DNA of 64,000 nt, from assembly GCA_951812925.1 (NCBI GenBank), contig OX638370.1:116140897-116204896 (forward strand). Reading direction: 5' to 3'. A program made the translations under genes and the position numbers. Of the stretch, positions 55,670 through 64,000 are shown in pieces; within the stretch, counting starts at the first letter, position 1; every line of letters starts with the position of its first letter. The stretch is from Calliopum simillimum (Eukaryota > Arthropoda > Insecta > Diptera > Lauxaniidae). The notes under the pieces are model-generated. The model had not been told where the DNA came from and searched no databases. It saw nothing but the letters and a program-made list of their open reading frames with translations.

Positions 55670-56427
55670 TGTGAGGACACAAATCGGAAGCCTCATTTGC
55701 GGCCACATCTTTTCAATAATTACTTGTTTTTAAAGTATTAATAATATTAAGAACTTCTAGTTAAATAAGTCTAGAATAAATTAAAGACTAAGGATTTTTT
55801 AGTAAGTAGATAGTTTTAGGACAATCGCATGGAACGAGCTTGACAAACTATCGTGCAACCGCTTCATAAACAGTTGAACGAGAATTCATAACTATCACGT
55901 GCAGGAGCAACCCTGATCCCGAAGCAGTGAGTGCCAACTGTCAAATTTTATCAATAAAAGGAAACAGCTGATCGTGGATGAAAACGGAATAGTGGAATGT
56001 AAGTTCCGGTGGTAAGGTAAGGTAAGGTAAGACGTGTTCTTCAAATATTTCAACTATCCGTGGACGACACTGAGACTTTCAAGCAAAACCCAGTGCCTAC
56101 GTATCAGTAGACAGTGACTAAGACCATAGGCATAGACCGGCGACGCGACAACTCTACAAGGAGGCAGTGGTGGCACAACTCCTGGATCGGTTGTTATTCA
56201 TGACTTACCGATATCCTCAGCATCCATACTTACCCTATTTGTCACCCGTAATACTAAGCCTGTATTTTAATATATGTTAAGAGTGCTTTTCAGGGAAAAT
56301 ATAAACAGTGAAATAACACCCGGAAAACTGTGAAAAGTGTTTCTTTCCATGGCGGGAAAATAAATTTTTGAATACGAACCCTGGGCACCAACGGCTACAC
56401 CCCGGCTAACGGCAAAAAGAAACAACA
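55670..56427 (+). mobile_element. LTR-like repeat, copy 5 (internally deleted, inserted in minisatellite)
   Basis: Starts TGTGAGGACACAAATCGGAA, ends CCGGCTAACGGCAAAAAG then AAACAACA, 758 bp. About 170 bp of the middle (the part with the CTCTCGAGTCAGG phrases) is missing between AAGACCATAGGCATAGACC and CTACAAGGAGGCAGTGG. A local (GGTAA)4 expansion is at about 56010-56030. The two flanks are both minisatellite, so the insertion is younger than the array. A clean target duplication was not found. Confidence 0.72.
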
Positions 56428-56850
56428 TCTGATGAATCGTAAATCACTTCGCAAGATGAATTTTTAAGGACTCTCAAGAAGAGTTGTATGCAGCTTCTCA
56501 AGATGAATCGAAAATGACTTTTCAACGTAAATGACTCCTCAAGGAAAATCATTTACGACTACGCAAGATGCATAATAAATTATTCTTCAAAATACATAAA
56601 TCGTAAATGATTCTCAAGATAAGTCATAAATTATTTCACAAAACGAATTGTAAATGACTCTTCAAAATAAATAGTCATGAATTAATTCCACAAGAGGAAT
56701 CGTTAGAAACTCCTAAGAAGAAGAATCATATGGAAATTCTCAAGATGAATGCGAGAGTAAAGCCGTCCTCAATGGAAACCGCAAATAATGATGAATAGTA
56801 AATGACTAACAAGATGAATCTTAAGCAATTTTCCAAGAATTTGGCTTCTC
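56428..56850. repeat. Minisatellite of about 24-28-bp units, right part
   Basis: Continuation of the array: GATGAATCGTAAATCACTTC, CAAGATGAATCGAAAATGAC and similar units, ending near CAAGATGAATCTTAAGCAAT at about 56830. Confidence 0.83.
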
Positions 56851-57984
56851 AATTTCTTCATTTTTCAATCTTAAAAATGTTTGCTGTGCTATAGCACTCG
56901 CACTCACAATCACAATTATGACACGCCTTGTTTTGTATTTTTTTTTTTTAAATTCCCAATCCAAACTAACACATTTCTTCCTCTGCACACCCCAAACAAA
57001 TCAATTTCCGACATATTTCGCATAATTTCTGTTTAGCCTTCCAGTTATTTATTTAGTTGATGGCCAGCAATACATTAAGTCATTCATTGTAACTTACTGC
57101 ACACTAAGTGTTTGCGTGTATAATGAAATTTTTGGTTTTCAAATCAGAGTGAAATTTTGCTGTAAACTCTTTTTTTGTTGAGTGACACACCTGGCTCAAA
57201 TTGGATTGGCATCAGTCCATTTAAATTGATTTGGATAAAAGTAAAGTGATCGTCAATGGTACAAGTAAATGTGGTGCTGTTGTATGGTTTTAACAACAAT
57301 TTGGCAAAAAATGTTATCGTAATTGATTGATGCTGTTAATTTCTTTAATTTACGGATTGTAGACTTTGGAGTATGAAGTATTTTGTCATAGAGTAGGCAA
57401 TACATTTATTGGGGCAAGAGTAATTTTAATTGCTACAAAGTTATGTGGGTGGCAACTGTAATTTGTTTGAAACCAGCGCGCGGTTTTAAAAATACAAAGC
57501 TAAATTTTTGTTGTTAATATTTTAAGTTATTTTTCCAGCTACAGCCGAAAACTTGTAGTCCAAAAAATATTTTTGTTTTTTATAAAAATTGCTTTTGCTT
57601 TTTTTTTTTGGAGCATTCTGCTAATGCCAGTTTAAACATAAAAAAGATTGCTTTTTAATAATGTATTGTCTTCAGATTTTTGTGATCACTTTTTAGGAGT
57701 TCGACCGCTATATTGCGATGGAGTTTGAACCAAAAATTGAACTCAAATCTCAAAATACGTTTGTTTTTAATCACTTCATTTAAATATGCACAGCCTTGTA
57801 TAATTTCATTATTAACTTCACTGAGCTAACAATTAACTCCACTATCAACATTTCAACCATATTGCACTGTAGTCGAAACAACACTGAATTACTATATACA
57901 TAGTGCTAGCATTTCCCGGTGTGTATTGCTACATCTTCTGTTGTTCAGATGGCGGGGTATCTCCAATTAATTAAACCAAAAAAT
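56851..57984. other. Unassigned AT-rich stretch
   Basis: No gene or repeat boundary supported. Confidence 0.3.
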
Positions 57985-58640
57985 GTAAATTGTCCTGACG
58001 CAATTAATATAAGTACCAAATCTCATCTATGTGCGTCAAATAGTTTCAGAGATATGATATATTTTTAAGGGCGTGGCATCGCTTTTTTTTTTCCTTGGAC
58101 ATTATTTGTCCCGATACTCTTAATACATTTACTAAATCTTATCGTTGTTCGTTGTATATTTTCAGAGACATAATAAATTAAATTTTTTGGAAACACAAAA
58201 AAGGGGGAAAAAAAAATTTGTTCTAAAAACTTTTGATTCCGACATACAAGGTCGAAAAAAAAGTATGGTTCCTACATACAAAGGAGGATTTTTTTATACG
58301 ACATCAAAAGGGGGACCCTTGGGTGAAAAAACTTTTTTACACTAAAATGTCGTAAAATGTCATGAAACGCGTAGAAAACACGGAAAAAAAATTGTTGGTT
58401 TGTGCATTTTAAAATGTTTTAGAAAGTCATAAAATGCGTAGAAAGCAGGAAAAAAAAAATTTTTGTTTCGATGTCCAAGGGGGGACACTGGGGTTAAAAA
58501 CAAAAAACCAAAAAACTAATGACGCAGAAATGCCGTACCCGAAAACCTACATATATAAACTTTCACGGTGATCGGTCCAGCCGTTTGGGAGTCTATAAGG
58601 AACATATAGACAAACATTCGCTTTTATAGATATTTTGCTT
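57985..58640. repeat. Decayed dispersed-repeat DNA with a LINE/SINE-like tail
   Basis: 57985-58135 is an inverted fragment of the 38490 family (GTCAAATAGTTTCAGAGAT, GGGCGTGGCATCGC, ACATTTACTAAATCTTATC). 58360-58450 has two copies of AAAATG(T)..TAGAAA.C..GGAAAAAAA. 58555-58640 (TTTCACGGTGATCGGTCCAG, CGTTTGGGAGTCTATAAGGA, CAAACATTCGCTTTTATAGA) resembles the 3' tails of RTE-like LINEs and their SINEs. That last assignment is inference. Confidence 0.45.
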
Positions 58641-59807
58641 TTAGCACAGCGAAGGGCACACAAATTATTTCGTGTGATTATTGTAACTGCAATATAAGAG
58701 TAGTATGAACTTATCTTTCCCTAGAAATATATCATTTCCCATACACTCCGTTAATACTGATATCAAAAATATTAAAGTAAATTCAGGAAGGTCCATGTTT
58801 AGGCTTTAGACCCCACTTTAAGCTGGTTTCTGGAAAAATTTGCTTTTACTCGAAAAAAAAAACAATTTATTGAAAAAAAAGCCTGTCCTGATTACGAGTA
58901 TTTTGCTTTAAAATAATTTATGACTTTCTATGTATTTCATCTGAGCACTTGTAAAGGTATTGAGTGGAAAACTCATGCTTTAAAAATTTAATATTATTTT
59001 CTTAAGTTACTTAATACTAAAACTAGACATCCACATTTTTTAAAGTTTTGAGTTAAGTATACTGAAACATGTTAAAAAAACGGCACTACACCCCAGTCTA
59101 GTCGATTTCTTGAAATCTTGTCCCCAACCGATTTTATAACAAAAATAAAAATCAGAGAACTTAAAAATCTCTTGCAACAAACGAATTTCAAAAAAACTAA
59201 AATGATTTTTTCTCAAAACATGAAAAGTGTAGTTGTCTAGTTGTAATGTCAACCCGCAGGTATAGGGCCTTATTGTAAATAAATATTCTCGAGAATTTAT
59301 ACACTAACTCCCTGGTTTGCAATCGCACAAAAAATTTCGTGGAAAGGGAAAATTCACTGGAAAAATTATGGAATCGGCAATAAGTTGGGAGCGAGTTTTT
59401 TCACTTTTATTTGTTCAATTTGCTCCTCAACTTTTGGCTAGGGAGTACTAATGTATAAATGAATAATTATAAATAACCTTTGACAAATTAAAAACTTTAG
59501 TACAACAATTTTAAAGCTTATTGAAAAAGCTTTCATATGACACTAAAGTTTTTAATATCCATTCCAACTTATACTGGTTCTGCTAAAACTACTTTTCACT
59601 TAAATTTTATTTTTTTTTTTAAAACTTTTTGATGCAAACTTTTGATTTTTCAAATCCACAAAAATGATTAAAAATACATTTTTTACTTAAAAAAGCAAAG
59701 CATTAATTCAAATTTCACTGCCGCAATTGCTTCTTTTTCTTCTTTTGCAATTGCTGTTTCTTGTTTATCTTTTTTTTTAAGTCAGCTGTCAAAATCCAGT
59801 GGAAAAT
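58641..59807. other. Unassigned AT-rich stretch
   Basis: No supported gene. A 70-codon minus-strand frame (59040-59252) has no domain. Confidence 0.3.
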
Positions 59808-60045
59808 GGAAAAAAATGTCAACGATTTATGGAAAAAAGCGTTGCCACGTGTTTTTTTTTTTGTGCAAAATATCTACGAAATTGGAAAAAATCAGCGATC
59901 AGACTGGTTGTTTGCGCAAAATGTCAAAGATATGGGAAAGACACAGCGTTACCAGATGTTGTTTTGGTGTAAAATGTCAACGCTCTTGGAAATACGCAGC
60001 GTTGCAAACTGGTTATTTCTGAAAATGTCAACGATATCAAAATAA
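59808..60045. repeat. Minisatellite of about 55-65-bp units, about 4 copies
   Basis: Units read AAAATGTCAACGATATTGGA, then AA..CGCAGCGTTGCCA.A.TG and GTT.TTTTTGTG.. . Two overlapping plus-strand frames (59761-60045 and 59816-60022) stay open across it and show a repeat of about 18-20 residues. Translation is not supported. Confidence 0.75.
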
Positions 60046-60489
60046 AAAAAGTATCCCTGCAGGAAGGGGAGTTTCCATTAATGAAATATTCACTACCTCC
60101 ACTGATCCTTCCCCGGGAGGGAGAGAATGAAACTCCCTTCAGATTTACGATAAGGCCCATATTGTTTACCAGGGCCGTGTTTAGGCATAGGCTACAGCCT
60201 AAGGGCCCGCACCACAAAGGGGCCCGCATCACAAAGAGGCCCGCACCACAAAGAGGATCGAAGCAAAAAAATTTCATTCAAAATTTTTATTTTAATACAG
60301 TAGTGCACATTTTTTGGTTTACACATGTTTTCAAAGAATTTTGGCTATGGCGAGAGGTGTCAACCACAAATGTTTCAGTACACAGAGCATCTAGTGTGAG
60401 TCGGGAGTGAAATTTTGTTTCGAGAAAGTTACTTTCGATACCTTTAAAAAGTTAGCAAGTGATAAATGGACGGTGTTATGCAATAATGA

Positions 60490-61700
60490 GTCAAACTACT
60501 CGAAATTAGTTTTAAGATATTTACGTTTTTGTGTAGATGTCGTAGAACAAATGATATGAAAATGTCAAACAAATTTTGTTGTTTTCAACATCTTACTAAC
60601 AATATTTAGGTTCGGTTTTTTAAAAATAGGTGCTTCTTTATATTTAGAATCGAACTGTATTCATAAGTCGAAAAAAATTTGTTTGAGGGTTGACTCGTTA
60701 TTGCATAACAGTGTCCAAATAGGGCTAATACATACATACATATTTGTGTAATAATTTTTTAAATAATTTATTAAAACTTTTTCATTATAGCCCGGGAAAA
60801 TGACCTAATGTACAATAGAAATGAGTTTTTTGTAATTTTTAAATGTTTTGAAATTCTATATGTTATGGAATTAAATGTAGATTAATTTAAAAAACAAATT
60901 TATTTAAAACTATTAATCTTCAAGGTATGAAGCCTATCGCAAAGTTAGGTAAAATATTTTATGTTTTAATTTTTTCCTTAATTGTTAGTTTATTAAGTAA
61001 ACATTTTTGGAGTCGCTGAACAAGAAAATCGCATTTATTAGAAAAAAAATTTTCAAAAATCTATATTTTAAATAAGTTTTTACGTTTAGTGCAGGTAAAA
61101 TAGATTAAAAAAGCCTTCTATATCTAATTTTGTTGAACATTTCGATCGGTCATAGCTCATTTTGTTCGTAATTTAATTAAAAAAAAAACAAAGCTTTTAG
61201 ATTTATGCAGTTTTTAAAAAAGGTTATATAACGAACGGGTTGTTTTTGTCGGTGCTGAATGTGAATCTGGCCTCAGAAACGGTCTATCACGTATGGTAAC
61301 CTAAAAGTTCAAAAAACATGACTTTTGAGACTATATAAAAAAATCTCGAAATTAGGTATTTTGCTATTGCCTATTAAATACATCATTTAGTACTATTTTT
61401 CGTCTTCAAGATGAACTATAAAGCGGTTTTAAATCATTTTTCTGGTAAAAGTCTTGATCATTTGAAAATTTCACCACATAAGTTAAAAATCGTATGTGGT
61501 CATAACTTTTTAAAGAAAAATCACACAAGACTCTTCCTAACTTATTTTGAAAACAAAAAGCTGTACTAAATGATGCATTTAATAGAAAAGAGCAAAACAA
61601 TTTCGTATATCTTTTATGCATAATCATACAAGATCAGTTCATAGCTCATTTTGAAGAAGAACAGAACTAAATAAAGCATTTAATAAGAAATAGCCAAAAA
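60490..61700. other. Interior of the hAT-type element without coding sequence
   Basis: AT-rich, with no open frame resembling a BED zinc finger or hAT dimerisation domain. A 73-codon minus-strand frame (61406-61627) has no domain. Confidence 0.35.
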
Positions 61701-61870
61701 ATTCCATGCGTCCGATATAGACCTGGTCACGGGCCAAATTTTTTAGGTCCGGCCCGATACTACCATATTATTACATATTCATGCTTTTTTATAATTTAAA
61801 AAAATGTTAGCTTATTGAAAAACCAAAAATTATACATGAAGTGCTTATATCAGTTTTTTGGTCGAATCTA

Positions 61871-62860
61871 ACACACTGCTCCTGAACAAACGATAGGTTG
61901 CATGAAAATGACACAAAAAACGAACAATGCCCATTTATTCGTAATCGTTCACTGAGTAAAAATCAACTTTATTTGAAATCTTAGCTGCTCCTTTTTTGAA
62001 AATATCTCGATTTTTCCAATTGGGGAATTTTCCCATACAAAAAGAAAAAAAAAAAATTTTTTTTAACTACATTAAACAAAAATTAAAATAATCACAATCG
62101 ATTTGTTTTGCAATGTTTATCGCGAATTCAACCTCAGGATTGCTCTATTGTGTATAGTTTATGAGATATTGTCACCTTAAGACCAAAAAAAGTCGTTTTG
62201 AATGTATTTTTTGAAGCTATATAACTATGTAACATATCATTTATTCATCAAATGTGGCTCAAATACTCAAAAGCCTCAATCTTTCCCTTTAAAACCTAAT
62301 TTAAATTATATTTATATTTTCATGTTTCTAAGAGATATCGTAGACCGAAATATTGTCAAAACGGGTTTTTTGCACTTTTGTGTCTTTTTAGGTTATGATA
62401 TTTTTGAGGAAAAAAAAGATATCAACATAATTTAAATTAGGTTTTAAAGAAAAAGATCTGAGCTTTCAAGTATTTAAGCCACATTTGACGAATAAATGAT
62501 ATGTTACATAGTTATATAGCTTCAAAAAATGGCAAAAATCGACTTTTTTTGGTCTTTAGGTTATAATATCTCATAAACTATACACGATAGAGCAATTCTG
62601 AGGTTGGTTTCGCGTTGAGCATTGCAAAACACATCGATTATGATTATTTTAATTTTTATTTAATGTAGTTAAAAAAAATTTTTTTTCTTTTTGTATGGGA
62701 AAATGCCCCAACTGGAAAAATCGAGATATTTTCAAAAAAGGAGCAGCTAAGATTTCAAATAAAGTTGATTTTTACTCAGTGAACGATTACAAGTAAAGGG
62801 ACATTGTTCGTTTTTTGTGGCATTTTCATGCAACCTATCGTTTGTTCAGGAGCAGTGTGC
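61871..62860. mobile_element. 990-bp palindromic element with TA target site
   Basis: The ends are TA-ACACACTGCTCCTGAACAAA and TTTGTTCAGGAGCAGTGTGC-TA. Arms of about 450 bp pair through CTGAGTAAAAATCAACTTTA / TAAAGTTGATTTTTACTCAG, AGCTGCTCCTTTTTTGAAAA and its inverse, and TTGTGTATAGTTTATGAGAT / ATCTCATAAACTATACACGA. Inside the hAT-type element, so younger than it. Confidence 0.85.
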
Positions 62861-63105
62861 TAATAAGACGATTTGTTTGGTTTGGTCATTCTTATCCTCA
62901 CATTTAAAAATTATTTTACATATTTTTATGTACGAACAGAACTTTTTCCAAGCTTATGCTTCTCAACCTTCCCGTGATTTACGGGCCTCTTATTTTCGGG
63001 CTTTTTTTGTAAGACCCAGGTCCGCACGAAGCTGGCACAAAACTCGATTTATGCCCTTCGAAAACTACAAAAAATTCATTTCTGCAACAAAATTTTAAGA
63101 TAGGT

Positions 63106-63772
63106 GTGCACGGAGATAAATACGCATCATAATTTTTACTCCACTCGTATTTTATGGGTCCGTAAAGTCATATTTACAAATAAAATGTAGTTAAATATTA
63201 ATGGAATATTTTCTCCAAATTGCCTACATTTGACTTTGTGTAGAGTAATTTATACTTTCAGAAAAAAATGTGTGACCATTTTGAATTTATAATTCTAGTC
63301 GAAATAACTTTATTTTTTTCACGCACAAAAATTAGTGCCATAATTTTTACTCTACTCGAGTAAGGTATAAATCATAAAAATATAGAATCATTTTGACTTT
63401 TATAATTTTAGTAATAATTTCTATTTTTAGACAGACATTTACTTAATATACAAATTTTATGCCTCTTCAACATATGCGTAAATAGCGCAGAGGATATGTA
63501 TCTGCTTATCACATGGAAGGGCCAGGGTTCGTACCCTATCTTGGTCAATTCGTTTTTTTTTTTTGTTTTTTTTTTGTTTGAAATTTACAGTAAGGTAAAT
63601 ACACGTATCACGTCGATTTTTTCAAAAAAAATACTAGCAAACATACATTCTGTAAAGACTAAAACAGTAAGGTGCAATTTATTTCGGTGTGGAGCTGTCA
63701 CCATTCTGATTTGAAATTCTGGTAAAATTTATGAGAAATAAAGTAGCAAGTACTATTTTTTTTTCTCTGTGT
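63106..63772 (+). mobile_element. CACAGAG-family composite repeat
   Basis: The left end GTGCACGGAGATAAATACG corresponds to the inverse of the right end of the 18753-19012 MITE. The right end GTACTATTTTTTTTTCTCTG then TGTGG corresponds to the inverse of that MITE's left end. The left module (ATAATTTTTACTC.ACTCG) is present twice (63128, 63339). The right 300 bp is the tRNA-like unit listed separately. Confidence 0.65.
63478..63772 (+). mobile_element. SINE-like unit: tRNA-like head, T run and CTCTGTGTGG tail
   Basis: An A box-like TAGCGCAGAGG (63483-63493) and a B box-like GGGTTCGTACCC (63525-63536) are spaced as in a tRNA. A T run follows (63552-63576), then AATTTACAGTAAGGTAAAT and a body ending CTCTGTGTGG. 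The same order, inverted and with a decayed head, is at 29266-29470. The head would contain an internal pol III promoter; the T run would end pol III transcription early, which is odd for a SINE. Confidence 0.6.
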
Positions 63773-64000
63773 GGTGAAAAAAATTCAATTGGAGTTATTT
63801 TACAAGAGACAATCCTATACTTTCAGATGAGGCCCGCACCACAAGTATAGCCTAGGGGCCTCCAAGTACTAAACACGGTCCTGTTGCTTACTCACTTAAT
63901 TAATTCAACTGCATGTTAACAACACACTTACTTACAAGATTTTTTGTCTCTGAAATGAGTCATTACCTTATCTTACTATTTCTACTAATACTGAATGCGA

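Larger units (their letters stand above)
60170..63883. mobile_element. hAT-type element, 3.7 kb, with 8-bp target duplication
   Basis: The left terminus CAGGGCCGTGTTTAGG and right terminus CTAAACACGGTCCTG are inverted (CAGGRCCGTGTTTAG). The flanks TTGTTTAC (60162-60169) and TTGCTTAC (63884-63891) are an 8-bp direct duplication with one mismatch. CAG/CTG ends and 8-bp duplications define the hAT superfamily. Near the left end, GGCCCGCACCACAAAG is repeated three times, and GAGGCCCGCACCACAAG recurs at the right (63830). No transposase frame survives. The interior is filled by a TA-flanked palindrome and a composite repeat. Confidence 0.82.

Noticed and set aside
59924..60277. 117-codon minus-strand open frame
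   Set aside because: Spans the minisatellite, unique spacer and the hAT-type terminus, so it crosses an insertion boundary and cannot be an ancestral gene.
1..64000. rRNA genes or intact tRNA genes
   Set aside because: No rRNA-like sequence was recognised, and the tRNA-like heads found do not form complete cloverleaves.

Overview
The window reads as AT-rich, repeat-dense nuclear DNA from an insect, most likely a higher fly (Brachycera; tephritid or calyptrate type). The support is indirect: animal-type splice and poly(A) signals, a peritrophin-type chitin-binding gene, Tc1/mariner, pogo, piggyBac and hAT remnants, and the common fly repeat whose ends read ATACCCTAC with a CCATGTCCGTCTGTCT-type core. 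No bacterial or viral gene organisation was seen. The species cannot be named from this sequence.

One convincing host coding exon was found: 53376-53920 on the minus strand, the last exon of a secreted-type protein with three peritrophin-A (CBM14) domains and its own poly(A) signal. A second, much weaker host signal lies at 37119-37211: a perfect NRF1/Ewg-type palindrome followed by a short ATG-initiated reading frame ending in a perfect splice donor.

Nearly everything else that can be named is mobile or repetitive. 1-5300: a 3.5-kb TA-flanked element with a foldback and a second TA-flanked element nested in it, then an LTR-like copy and a 306-bp MITE. 5800-7183: a near-perfect 1.4-kb palindrome. 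8527-10780: a 2.2-kb satellite that changes from a TTGAG pentamer to TATTTAG and TTTTTAG heptamers. 12.6-27.6 kb: three more LTR-like copies, a foldback element, tandem arrays and a Tc1-like transposase relic. 29.2-32.4 kb: a tRNA-like/SINE-like copy, a mariner-like transposase relic and a TIR element holding further insertions. 35-43 kb: arrays of about 115 bp and 39 bp, a palindromic element and a pogo-type relic. 45.3-53.3 kb: a 1.5-kb palindrome, a 0.77-kb TIR element with a possible piggyBac-type MITE inside, a long minisatellite and a better-supported piggyBac-type MITE that stops just short of the peritrophin gene's 3' end. 55.0-56.9 kb: a minisatellite split by an LTR-like copy. 60170-63883: a hAT-type element with a 7/8-matching 8-bp target duplication, holding another long palindrome and a composite tRNA-like element.

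The genes do not form an operon or pathway. The main story is layered insertion, with TA-flanked long-hairpin elements as the dominant theme. All repeat boundaries and family assignments come from reading the sequence by eye; no alignment or database search was run.
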